From: Nocardia terpenica
GTDB lineage: Bacteria; Actinomycetota; Actinomycetes; Mycobacteriales; Mycobacteriaceae
Length of the DNA: 64,000 nt
Reading direction: 5' to 3'
NCBI RefSeq assembly: GCF_013186535.1
Contig: NZ_JABMCZ010000003.1
Location: 124,001 to 188,000, forward strand
Made by a program: the position numbers and the translations under genes. The notes under the pieces were generated by a model, which worked only from the letters and a program-made list of their open reading frames with translations, had not been told where the DNA came from and searched no databases. This document shows positions 1-6,741 of this stretch, in pieces. Numbering within the stretch: the first letter of the stretch is position 1; every line of letters begins with the position of its first letter.

Positions 1-73
1 TGCGCCCTGCCGACGCTGCGCCCTGCCGACGCTGCGCCCTGCCGACGCTGCGCCCTGCCGACGCTGCGCCCTG
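1..73. repeat. 16-bp tandem repeat array, cut by window edge
   Basis: Four perfect copies of the 16-bp unit TGCGCCCTGCCGACGC start at positions 1, 17, 33 and 49, followed by a partial copy from 65 to 73. The array may extend left of the window. It lies upstream of the first phage gene. Its function is unknown; it could be the end of a coding repeat in a gene outside the window or an intergenic array. Bases 74 to 161 hold no gene that I can support. Confidence 0.9.
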
Positions 74-161
74 GGGAGGCGCGAAACCCCAGGCCGCCCA
101 AGCCCCCTGGGTGGGGTCGATAGCGCACCGTCCCACTCTGTGGCGCGGAACATGTACGACG

Positions 162-194
162 TTGAAGGTTCGTTTGTTATCTCACCGTTATAAT
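162..194 (+). promoter_or_regulatory. Candidate promoter before the first phage gene
   Basis: A perfect TATAAT hexamer lies at 189-194 in otherwise GC-rich DNA, with a TTGAAG hexamer at 162-167. The 21-bp spacing is longer than the ideal 17, so the -35 assignment is weak. The -10 is about 50 bp before the HNH gene at 245. It would be well placed to drive the rightward phage operon, which is an inference. Confidence 0.45.
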
Positions 195-218
195 CGACTC
201 TGGCGGCGACAGCCGTAT

Positions 219-245
219 ACAACTTAATAGAGGGACAACTGAATA
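219..245 (+). promoter_or_regulatory. Start-associated motif, two copies, before HNH gene
   Basis: ACAACTTAATA (219-229, one mismatch) is followed by AGAGGG and an exact ACAACTGAATA (235-245) whose last A is the A of the ATG start. The Shine-Dalgarno-like GAGGG sits just before the motif, so the motif itself forms the spacer between ribosome binding site and start codon. Confidence 0.7.
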
Positions 246-1183
246 TGCCTGCGATACGGGTATGCGCGCATTGCGACGCTCCGCTCGAACGTCGATCCAA
301 GACCGGACCTGAACCGACTTATTGTCCGACCCGATGCAGGCAAGCCGCTTACGAACTTCGATGCCGATCGGATGGGCGACATGCTGCTCGCTTGGCTGCG
401 GTACGCCGTGAGCCAGTGCGCGGAGACTGTCTAGTCTGCGGCGAACAATTCGAACTTCCCAACAGTCGGAGCAAGTTTTGCTCGAGAGGCTGCTACGACC
501 AGAATCGGAAACGCGTCGAGCGCGAGCGATACTGGGCAGATCCCGATGCTCGCGAGAAACGGCTCGCGAAATTCCGTGAGTACAACCAGTCGCGACGACC
601 GCCTCGTGAAAGCCGCGCAAAGAAGCCGGTAGAGCGGCAGTGTGTGATCTGTGGGAACTCGTTCACATCCGAGTACGCGCGCACGAAGGCGTGCTCCGGT
701 GAATGCCGCCAGCAGATGAGGGCGCAGCATCAGAGTGCCCGTTATGCGACGACGCCTCGCCCAGAACCCAAACCTCAGAAAGACATGCGCTCTCCGCTCC
801 GGAAGGCTTGGGAGGATCGAGATTACGAAGCCTTCCTTCAAGCGGTCGCTGTCAAGACCGCGCCATCTGGGGAGTGTCAAATTTGGAGCAGGCGGACCAG
901 GGACGGTTACCCGCAGGTTAGATTGGGAAAGAAGAAGAACTTCCCGGTTCACCGAATGGTACTGGAGGCGAAGCTCGGCGCTCCGTTGGGTGTATTGGCA
1001 GCGCATCACAAGTGTGGAAACAGTGGCTGCGTCAACCCTGACCATCTTCAGCCTGTAACGCACGCTGAGAATACGGCGGAGATGTTGGCGCGGCAGTCGT
1101 ATCTCGCGCGTATCGAGGAGCTGGAGTCGGTAGTCCGCCTGCTTGCGCCGGAGCACGACGCGCTGAACCGCGTGGCGGCATAA
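245..1183 (+). CDS. HNH endonuclease with three N-terminal zinc knuckles
   Basis: This 312-residue protein has three CxxC...CxxxC zinc-knuckle modules at roughly residues 7-35, 62-83 and 134-154. Each reads like Cys-x2-Cys-Gly-x-x-Phe followed by Cys-Ser-x2-Cys. A C-terminal HNH nuclease domain follows (about 210-290), with a His-Arg-Met-Val helix, an Ala-His-His-Lys-Cys core and an Asn-Pro-Asp-His-Leu motif. HNH proteins of this kind are common as phage homing or packaging-associated nucleases. The region between knuckles and nuclease is Arg/Lys rich. The ATG at 245 fits the start-associated motif and a GAGGG 10 bases upstream. It is convergent with the XRE gene. A homing nuclease is also possible. 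Confidence 0.8.
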   Translation: MPAIRVCAHCDAPLERRSKTGPEPTYCPTRCRQAAYELRCRSDGRHAARLAAVRREPVRGDCLVCGEQFELPNSRSKFCSRGCYDQNRKRVERERYWADPDAREKRLAKFREYNQSRRPPRESRAKKPVERQCVICGNSFTSEYARTKACSGECRQQMRAQHQSARYATTPRPEPKPQKDMRSPLRKAWEDRDYEAFLQAVAVKTAPSGECQIWSRRTRDGYPQVRLGKKKNFPVHRMVLEAKLGAPLGVLAAHHKCGNSGCVNPDHLQPVTHAENTAEMLARQSYLARIEELESVVRLLAPEHDALNRVAA

Positions 1184-1206
1184 TTGCCGTCACGGTGACC
1201 TCGATA

Positions 1207-1500
1207 TCAGGCAGCTACGCCGAGGAAGTTGACCTTCACGTTCAGTCCGGCCTTCTCGGCGATCCGGATCAACCGGTCGACGGAGAACTTGTCGAGCTTG
1301 CCGTTGCGGAGCTTGGAGATCTCGACGCGGTTCTGTCCGACTCGTTCGGCCAGTTCGGTGTCACTGATCTCAAGGGCCACGAAGTGGTCGAGGAGGGCAA
1401 GGGCGAGTTGGCGCCGGAGGGGTGCGAGGTGTTCGGCTTCGCCGCGTTCGTCGACGTAGTTGGTGATCCTGTTCCGCTGCTCGTCGATGCTGGTGGCCAT
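1207..1500 (-). CDS. XRE/HigA-like helix-turn-helix regulator
   Basis: This is a small protein of about 97 residues when started at the ATG at 1498-1500 (Met-Ala-Thr-Ser); an upstream start would add six residues. The helix-turn-helix lies at about residues 48-90, with Ser-Asp-Thr-Glu-Leu-Ala-Glu-Arg-Val-Gly then Arg-Val-Glu-Ile-Ser-Lys-Leu-Arg-Asn-Gly. This resembles the HigA/HTH_37 type of XRE domain. It is the only recognisable transcription regulator in the phage part. It could be an immunity or cro-like repressor, or an antitoxin; no toxin gene is visible beside it. It is transcribed against the flanking phage genes, as expected for a lysogeny-expressed gene. Confidence 0.75.
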   Translation of the reverse strand: MATSIDEQRNRITNYVDERGEAEHLAPLRRQLALALLDHFVALEISDTELAERVGQNRVEISKLRNGKLDKFSVDRLIRIAEKAGLNVKVNFLGVAA

Positions 1501-1616
1501 ACGCCATTTGTAGCACACAGCCTACATCTCGGCTATAGAGCAATCATCTATGCATGCGCATGTTTCCGCGAGATCCTGGCTGGTGCAGTGGTGTTGGCGG
1601 CTGGGGTGAGGTTGGG

Positions 1617-1913
1617 ATGGCGTGGTCGGGTTCGGGGCGTTCGGCCGAGTTCGTGCGGAATCGTCCGCGGGCGATGCGGCGTGATGGCGGGCTGTGTCAG
1701 CTTCGGCTGGAGGGGTGCTTGGGGTTGGCGTCGGAAGTGGATCACCAAGTGGGTCTTGCGCGTGGGGGTTCTGATCGGCTCGACAACCTTCAGGCGGTGT
1801 GTGTTTCCTGCCATCAGAAGAAGACCCAGGGCGAGGCCCGTGAGGGTACTCACCGCCGCCGGGCCGCTGCAATCCATGTCGATCACAAACGGAAGCATCC
1901 GGGGTTGTTATGA
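1617..1913 (+). CDS. Small HNH endonuclease near terminase
   Basis: This protein of 98 residues has one HNH domain: a Cys-Gln-Leu zinc-side motif, Glu-Val-Asp-His as the first catalytic segment, then Asp-Asn-Leu-Gln-Ala-Val-Cys-x2-Cys-His, typical of HNH proteins. In HK97- and lambda-like cos phages such a protein is encoded next to the terminase and is needed for DNA packaging or cleavage. The ATG at 1617 is preceded by GAGGT about six bases upstream, so it is preferred over an in-frame start at 1554. Here a tRNA cluster separates it from the terminase. Confidence 0.8.
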   Translation: MAWSGSGRSAEFVRNRPRAMRRDGGLCQLRLEGCLGLASEVDHQVGLARGGSDRLDNLQAVCVSCHQKKTQGEAREGTHRRRAAAIHVDHKRKHPGLL

Positions 1914-2037
1914 ATGTTGCTGATCTTGTCGAAATCGGCGGTTGTGTCGTGAAAATACTCGGCGTTGTGTTGCCGCTGCTGGGGTTTTAGTGCCGATTCC
2001 AGCATGGCCGCTTCGGTATTCGGGTGGGTGATCGGAT

Positions 2038-2154
2038 CTATAGGGCGTCCTCCGCAGTGTCTTCGAGGTTGACGCCGCGCCGATCTGCCCAATCCTGTAG
2101 TTCGTGCCCTGTCATCAGTCCTGCCGTCCAGCGCCCGTACTCGATGGTGGACAT
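2038..2154 (-). CDS. Possible 38-residue small protein
   Basis: This short minus-strand reading frame begins ATG TCC ACC ATC GAG, with TTAGGA just upstream, and starts six bases after the stop of the upstream small frame. The product is acidic at its C-terminus (Leu-Glu-Asp-Thr-Ala-Glu-Asp-Ala-Leu) and unrecognised. The support is the ribosome binding site and tight spacing only. The remainder of the 1914-2328 gap shows nothing else recognisable. Confidence 0.3.
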   Translation of the reverse strand: MSTIEYGRWTAGLMTGHELQDWADRRGVNLEDTAEDAL

Positions 2155-2160
2155 TCCTAA

Positions 2161-2286
2161 CTATTCGGCAGCGGTGCGGTCGTCGTTGGAGTCGTGCCAC
2201 TGTTCGATCAGGCAGGAGATCACATCATCGACATATGTGGTCATATCGCGACAGTAGCTGCTGTGATGGGCGTTCGGGACCATCAT
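2161..2286 (-). CDS. Possible 41-residue small protein
   Basis: This minus-strand frame begins with two ATG codons (2284-2286 and 2281-2283), with an internal ATG at 2242-2244 that would give 27 residues. The C-terminal part is acidic and polar (Trp-His-Asp-Ser-Asn-Asp-Asp-Arg-Thr). No convincing ribosome binding site is visible. It would be cotranscribed with the 2038-2154 frame and possibly with the XRE gene. No homologue is recognised. Confidence 0.25.
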   Translation of the reverse strand: MMVPNAHHSSYCRDMTTYVDDVISCLIEQWHDSNDDRTAAE

Positions 2287-2328
2287 CTTGCGCGCTTGAA
2301 TAAGCGCCATATCCTTGTGGTTGAACGA

Positions 2329-2402
2329 TGCGGTGTAGAGAAGTTCGGTATCTCGTCTGGCTCATAATCAGAAGGCCGCCGGTTCGAATCCGGCCTCCGC
2401 AA
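2329..2402 (+). tRNA. tRNA-Met (CAT)
   Basis: The acceptor stem TGCGGTG/CTCCGCA has one mismatch, the D stem is GAGA/TCTC, and the anticodon stem TCTGG/TCAGA has loop CTCATAA. The T stem is GCCGG/CCGGC with loop TTCGAAT, and the discriminator is A. The CCA end is not encoded. The anticodon CAT reads as methionine, although an isoleucine tRNA with lysidine cannot be excluded from sequence alone. Confidence 0.85.
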
Positions 2403-2411
2403 CTCACGCAT

Positions 2412-2484
2412 AGGGATGTAGCTCAATCGGCAGAGCGGTGGTCTCCAAAACCACAGGCTACAGGTTCGAGTCCTGTCGTCCTTG
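2412..2484 (+). tRNA. tRNA-Trp (CCA)
   Basis: The acceptor stem AGGGATG/CGTCCTT contains wobble pairs. The anticodon stem GTGGT/ACCAC holds loop CTCCAAA, and the T stem is CAGG/CCTG around TTCGAGT. The discriminator is G, usual for bacterial tRNA-Trp. The CCA end is not encoded. It is nine bases after the tRNA-Met gene, so the two are presumably processed from one transcript. Confidence 0.88.
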
Positions 2485-2548
2485 CATGAGGTAGGGGCGC
2501 GTCTACCTGTCCGTGTGTCTGAGTGGCGGATGAAAACAACGCGCATTT

Positions 2549-2621
2549 CTCTCTGTAGCCCAATGGCAGAGGCGGCGCTTTCAAAAAGCGCGCGGTGCAC
2601 GTTCGAATCGTGCCAGAGGGA
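2549..2621 (+). tRNA. tRNA with CAA anticodon and short variable arm
   Basis: The acceptor stem is CTCTCTG/CAGAGGG, the D stem GCC/GGC, and the anticodon stem GCGCT/AGCGC with loop TTCAAAA. The T stem is GCACG/CGTGC and the discriminator is A. The anticodon CAA means leucine, but the variable region is only about five bases, whereas leucine tRNAs normally have a long variable arm. It is therefore either an atypical leucine tRNA or a tRNA whose identity has drifted. Confidence 0.6.
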
Positions 2622-2630
2622 CTCTGATTA

Positions 2631-2705
2631 CTGGATATAGCTCAGCGTGGTCAGAGCGCCTGCCCTGGGAGCAGGATGGCGGAGGTTCGAATCCTTCTAT
2701 CCAGA
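2631..2705 (+). tRNA. tRNA-Pro (TGG)
   Basis: The acceptor stem CTGGATA/TATCCAG is perfectly paired, the D stem is GCTC/GAGC, and the anticodon stem CCTGC/GCAGG has loop CCTGGGA. The T stem is GGAGG/CCTTC and the discriminator is A. The loop gives anticodon TGG with C instead of the nearly universal T at position 33. Proline is assigned from the anticodon and the G37. Confidence 0.75.
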
Positions 2706-2707
2706 CC

Positions 2708-2780
2708 GTGGCCTAGGCCGAACCGGTTGAGGCGCCGGGTTGTGATCCCGGATAAGTGGGTTCGAGTCCCACAGGTCACT
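2708..2780 (+). tRNA. tRNA-His (GTG), atypical ends
   Basis: The anticodon stem CCGGG/CCCGG has loop TTGTGAT (anticodon GTG), the acceptor stem is GTGGCCT/AGGTCAC, and the T stem GTGGG/CCCAC carries TTCGAGT. The base before the acceptor stem is C and the discriminator is T. The gene therefore does not encode the G(-1):C73 pair that histidyl-tRNA synthetases usually require. Confidence 0.78.
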
Positions 2781-2782
2781 CC

Positions 2783-2868
2783 GGAAAGTGAACCGCGATC
2801 GGTCGCGGGACCGCCTTGAAAGCGGGTCGGGCGCGCCTGCGCCAGGGGTTCGAATCCTCCGCTTTCCG
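2783..2868 (+). tRNA. tRNA-Ser (TGA)
   Basis: The acceptor stem is GGAAAGT/GCTTTCC, the anticodon loop is CTTGAAA (anticodon TGA), and a long GC-rich variable arm follows, as in serine tRNAs. The T loop is TTCGAAT and the discriminator is G. The gene is 86 bases long with no encoded CCA. It closes the phage tRNA cluster about 70 bases before the small terminase gene. Confidence 0.82.
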
Positions 2869-2927
2869 CAACGTCAGGCAGACGCCTACAGGCAGCCGGA
2901 CGGAGAGCGAACCCGACAGGGACAAGG

Positions 2928-2938
2928 ACAACTGAATA
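2928..2938 (+). promoter_or_regulatory. Start-associated motif before small terminase
   Basis: An exact ACAACTGAATA has its final A as the first base of the ATG. AAGGA directly precedes the motif and is nine bases from the start, so the motif fills the spacer of the ribosome binding site. Confidence 0.7.
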
Positions 2939-3408
2939 TGGCAGGTAGGCGACCCGGCACGGCCCCGAAGCAGCCGCACGAACGAGCGCGCAGGAATGCA
3001 GATCCGTTGATCGCGGGCGACGGCTGGACCGAGCTGCCCGACGAACCATTCGACGGCTCGGTCCCGCCTATTCCCGAGTGGATCGATGTTGGCTCCCGGG
3101 GCCGAGCGATTTACGAGCAGCTGGCCCGGCTTCCGCAGGCCCGCACGTACGGCGCGGGTACGTGGCTGACCCTGCATATGACGCTGCCGCTGATCGAGCG
3201 GTACCTCAGCCGTCCCGGCAGCGAGAACTTCAAAGCCATCGTGGCGACGCTGGGTTCGGCGCTGAGTCTGACCGAGCTGGATATGCAGCGTGCGCGTATC
3301 CGGGTGAAGCCGGTCGAGGACGAGGCCGAAGTGACCGCGTCGCCGGGGGAGAAGGTCGTTCCGATGGCCGCGGCCCGCCGCGCCCGGCTGATGAATTCGG
3401 CGTCGTAG
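2938..3408 (+). CDS. Terminase small subunit
   Basis: This protein of 156 residues lies directly upstream of the large terminase. Its N-terminus is rich in Arg, Pro and Gly, and its middle has a Tyr-Gly-Ala-Gly-Thr-Trp helix region typical of small terminase subunits from actinophages (P27-like group). The role is recognition of the phage packaging site and recruitment of the large subunit. The ATG at 2938 is chosen because it abuts the start-associated motif; an in-frame upstream ATG at 2788 lies inside the tRNA-Ser gene. Its stop is ten bases before the large subunit start. Confidence 0.8.
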   Translation: MAGRRPGTAPKQPHERARRNADPLIAGDGWTELPDEPFDGSVPPIPEWIDVGSRGRAIYEQLARLPQARTYGAGTWLTLHMTLPLIERYLSRPGSENFKAIVATLGSALSLTELDMQRARIRVKPVEDEAEVTASPGEKVVPMAAARRARLMNSAS

Positions 3409-3417
3409 CGGGGCGAG

Positions 3418-5121
3418 ATGCCGCACGACGTTATTCGGCTCCCGCAGCACGATCGGGAGCTGTCTCTGGGCTGGCTCGCGATCGAGTGGATCGAGGCGTT
3501 GACCATCCACGGCTCCGGCGACATCGCTGGCGAGCCGGTCGCTCTGGTGGACGAGTACGCGGCGTTCATCGTCGACTTGTACGCGCTCGAGCAAGACGGC
3601 TCCCGCTTGTACGATGCGGGTTTCCTGTCGCGTCCGAAGGGGTGCGCGAAGTCTGAAATCGCCGCTCTCATAGCGCTTTTCGATACCTTCGGGCCTTCGC
3701 GATTCGACCGGTACGCCGAGGGCGGCGAGGTGTTCGCCTGCCCGTACGGGACCGGTTTCACCTACACGTATTCGCCGGGCGAACCGATCGGCAAGCGGGT
3801 CAACAGTCCCGAAGTCCGTTGCTGCGCAACCGAAGAAGATCAATCCGGCCTCGTCTACGACACCATCTACGTCAACGTGACCGACGGTCCGCTCGCGGTG
3901 GCCATGGAGCACAAGGACTCTGCTGGCCTGTCCCGGATTCTGGTCCCGGGCGGCGGTGAAATCAAACCGTCTACCGCAAGTTCTGCGAGTAAGGACGGCG
4001 GCAAAGAGACGCTGGTGATCTTCGACGAATCGCATTTGTACAACCGGCCCGAATTGAAGCAAATGCACAAGACGTTGGTGCGCAATTTGCGTAAGCGGCG
4101 CAAGAGTGCGGGCACGTTTTATCTGGAAACCACGACCATGTACAACCCTGGCGAGGAGTCGGTCGCCGAGGACACGTACCAGGTCATCGAGGATTACCGC
4201 AGCGGCAAGCTGAAGAAGCCCACCCGGACCCTGTTCGATCATCGCTTCGGCGATATCGCGCCGGAGGATCTGGAGGACGAGGAGAAGATCCGGGCGGCGC
4301 TGCTGGACTCCTATGGGGACTGTGCGTCCTGGAACGACATATCCGGCTATGTGGATGCGATTCTCGATCCGCGTACCGATGTAGCTGATTCGTACCGCTA
4401 CTGGTTCAACGCCAAGCATTCGGCCGAGGGCGCGTGGGTCGCGAAATATCAGTGGGATTCCTGTGGGCCGCAGGTGCATGTCATCGAGCCCGCGAAGGAC
4501 AGGGATGTCATTGTCCTGGGCTTCGATGGTTCCCGGAAGCGTCGCCGAGGCGTCACGGACTCTACCGCTCTGATTGCCTGTCGGGTCTCGGACGGCCTGG
4601 TGTGGCCGGTCAAGATTTGGGAGCAGGACCCCGGCCAGTTCTACAAGGACGGTTGGGAAGTGCCGGAGCACGATGTGCAGGCCACGGTGCAGTATGCGTT
4701 CCAGACGTATGCCGTGGTCGGCTTCTATGCCGACCCTGCTCGGTGGGAGTCGACCATCGCGGGTTGGGAAGCAAAATACGGCCCTCGCTTGAGGGTGAAA
4801 TCCACGCAGGCGCATCCGATCGAATGGTGGATGACCGGCGATCGGGCCTATAAGAGCGTGAAGGCCCTCGCTGAATTCGAGAACGCGATATTGGACCAGC
4901 AGATGCGGCATACCGGGGATCTCCAGCTGTCGGCCCATATCTTGAACGCCCGCCGACGCTCCACTACCAAAGGTGTTCAGATCATGAAGGAAAGGCCCGA
5001 TTCGCCGCACAAGATCGACGCTGCGGTGGCGGCGACGCTCGCGTGGCAGTGTCGCCTCGATGCGGTGGCGAAGGGGATAGGGCTTCCACGGAGACCACGC
5101 GCTGTGGTGCGGATTAGATAA
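3418..5121 (+). CDS. Terminase large subunit
   Basis: This 567-residue packaging motor has an ATPase domain with a variant Walker A at residues 72-79 (Arg-Pro-Lys-Gly-Cys-Ala-Lys-Ser), Walker B at 199-206 (Leu-Val-Ile-Phe-Asp-Glu-Ser-His) and a coupling motif around 236-242 (Leu-Glu-Thr-Thr-Thr). The RNase H-fold nuclease domain starts near 364, with Asp370 in Gly-Phe-Asp-Gly-Ser, a second acidic site in Tyr-Ala-Asp-Pro near 440, and a late Asp in Lys-Ile-Asp-Ala-Ala-Val. Its length is usual for Terminase_1 proteins. It pumps DNA into the procapsid and cuts it. The ATG at 3418 follows GGGGCGAG. Confidence 0.93.
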   Translation: MPHDVIRLPQHDRELSLGWLAIEWIEALTIHGSGDIAGEPVALVDEYAAFIVDLYALEQDGSRLYDAGFLSRPKGCAKSEIAALIALFDTFGPSRFDRYAEGGEVFACPYGTGFTYTYSPGEPIGKRVNSPEVRCCATEEDQSGLVYDTIYVNVTDGPLAVAMEHKDSAGLSRILVPGGGEIKPSTASSASKDGGKETLVIFDESHLYNRPELKQMHKTLVRNLRKRRKSAGTFYLETTTMYNPGEESVAEDTYQVIEDYRSGKLKKPTRTLFDHRFGDIAPEDLEDEEKIRAALLDSYGDCASWNDISGYVDAILDPRTDVADSYRYWFNAKHSAEGAWVAKYQWDSCGPQVHVIEPAKDRDVIVLGFDGSRKRRRGVTDSTALIACRVSDGLVWPVKIWEQDPGQFYKDGWEVPEHDVQATVQYAFQTYAVVGFYADPARWESTIAGWEAKYGPRLRVKSTQAHPIEWWMTGDRAYKSVKALAEFENAILDQQMRHTGDLQLSAHILNARRRSTTKGVQIMKERPDSPHKIDAAVAATLAWQCRLDAVAKGIGLPRRPRAVVRIR

Positions 5122-5124
5122 TGG

Positions 5125-6741
5125 GTGACGGGTATGGCCGATAATACGGCGGTTGATGCTTCGGCTGCATGGGCGCCGGAGCAATGGTTCGAATTTCTGG
5201 TGAAGCGTTTCGATCGGAAGTTGAAGGACAAGCGGAACGCGGTCACGGCGCATACGCCGAAGACCCGGCGGGAACGTCTGGACCTGGCCTGGTCCTATTA
5301 TATCGGCGATCCGCCGTTGCCGAACGTGCAGGAGAAGTACCGGGAGACGTTCCGTGAAATTCTGCGCAAGGCCAGGAACAACTATGCCGCGATGAGCGTC
5401 GATGTCATGACGGACAAGTCCGTGCTGACCGGCGTATTGACCGATGCGGACGCGGATGTCGATGGCGACGATATCGCGAGACAGATCGGTGAGGAGTCGG
5501 GCTGGGAGGCGATGCAGCGTGACCTGCAAACCTACATGTATCTCTTCGGTGAGGCATATGCGTTGGTGATTCCTCCGCTCGCGGGCGTGCAGGGTGCGAT
5601 GCCGATGATCACCGCTGAGAATCCACGCTTCGCTCTGGGTATTCCCGATCCGACGTATCCACGCCGGTTGAAGGCGTTCGTGAAGGTGTTCAACGACGAG
5701 ATCAATGATCAGCAGGTCGGTCAGCTGTATGTGAACTCGGTGCAATACGAATTCCGCCGCGACCCCGGTATGTACACCAATACGTTCAGTTCGGATGAGT
5801 GGACGTTGACGAATCAGACCTCGCTGGCCAACTTGGACATCTTCGGTGGTGTTCCCGCGGTCAGGTTCGACAATAAATTCGGTTTGGGTGAGTTCGAGCC
5901 GAATATCGATTTGCTGGATCGCATCATGGATGGTGTTCTTCAGCGCATTGTCATTCAGTGGTACCAAAGTTTCCGGCAGCGTGCGGTGAAGGGCGATTTG
6001 CAGGGTGGTGCGGACTTCTCGGGCCCAGACGAGGATCTCGGCTCCTTCATCCGTCGCGTGGCCGATACCGATGTTCAGGACTTGTTCACGGCCGATCCGG
6101 GCGCGTTGTGGTTGGTGCCGCCGGATGTGGACTTCTGGGAGTCGGGGCAGGCGGATCTGGTGCCGCAGCTCACCGCCATCCGCGATGACGTGAAGGAGTT
6201 CGCCGCGTCCACCCGGACTCCGCTGCACGTGATCACACCGGATGCCGCGAACGGGTCGGCCGAGGGTGCGTCGCTGATGCGGGAAACGCTGGAGGACAAG
6301 GTGTTCGATCGCCAGGCGCGGATGACCGCTCCCTGGGCGTTGACGTGGAAGATCGCGTTCACTCTTGCGGGCCAGGTGAACCGGATTCAGGGCGTGAAGC
6401 TGCTGTGGAAGCCGATCTCCCGAGACGGGATCGCCGCCCAGGCCGAGGCGGTCGCCAAGACGCGCGGCGTGGTGTCCCGCAAGCGTCAGGTCATCAAGTT
6501 CATGGCCTTCACACCGGCGGAGGCCAAGCTGAACGAAGCCGAGCTGATGCAGGAACAGCTGGCCGCGCAAGCGTTCGCGATCCCCACAGCTGTGACCGGA
6601 CAGGCCGGGCAACCGCCGCAGCAGGTGCAGGACCAGCGCGAGCGGCAACCCGCGGGCCAGGGTTCCCCGCAGGCGCGGGACCGGCAGCCAGGCCGGGCGG
6701 TGGGACGGGCGAGCGCTGGGACAGCGGGTCAGGCGGCGTGA
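5125..6741 (+). CDS. Portal protein
   Basis: This protein of 538 residues directly follows the large terminase, as in most siphoviruses. It resembles SPP1 gp6-like portals: an alpha-rich N-terminal wing with Arg-Leu-Asp-Leu-Ala-Trp, a central clip region and a C-terminal Gln/Gly/Arg-rich tail (last 60 residues). It forms the dodecameric ring at the capsid vertex through which DNA passes. The start is GTG at 5125; ATG at 5134 is an alternative. The stop overlaps the GTG of the next gene, implying translational coupling. Confidence 0.88.
   Translation: MTGMADNTAVDASAAWAPEQWFEFLVKRFDRKLKDKRNAVTAHTPKTRRERLDLAWSYYIGDPPLPNVQEKYRETFREILRKARNNYAAMSVDVMTDKSVLTGVLTDADADVDGDDIARQIGEESGWEAMQRDLQTYMYLFGEAYALVIPPLAGVQGAMPMITAENPRFALGIPDPTYPRRLKAFVKVFNDEINDQQVGQLYVNSVQYEFRRDPGMYTNTFSSDEWTLTNQTSLANLDIFGGVPAVRFDNKFGLGEFEPNIDLLDRIMDGVLQRIVIQWYQSFRQRAVKGDLQGGADFSGPDEDLGSFIRRVADTDVQDLFTADPGALWLVPPDVDFWESGQADLVPQLTAIRDDVKEFAASTRTPLHVITPDAANGSAEGASLMRETLEDKVFDRQARMTAPWALTWKIAFTLAGQVNRIQGVKLLWKPISRDGIAAQAEAVAKTRGVVSRKRQVIKFMAFTPAEAKLNEAELMQEQLAAQAFAIPTAVTGQAGQPPQQVQDQRERQPAGQGSPQARDRQPGRAVGRASAGTAGQAA

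Noticed and set aside
2500..2530. Extra tRNA-like D-arm (CTGAGTGGCGGA) between tRNA-Trp and the CAA tRNA
   Set aside because: No matching anticodon arm, T arm or acceptor stem follows before the next tRNA; at most a decayed fragment.
2776..6648. A 1,290-codon open frame on the minus strand opposite terminase and portal
   Set aside because: It is antisense to clearly assigned packaging genes, is rich in Arg, His and Leu, and shows no domain. Such frames arise from high third-position GC.
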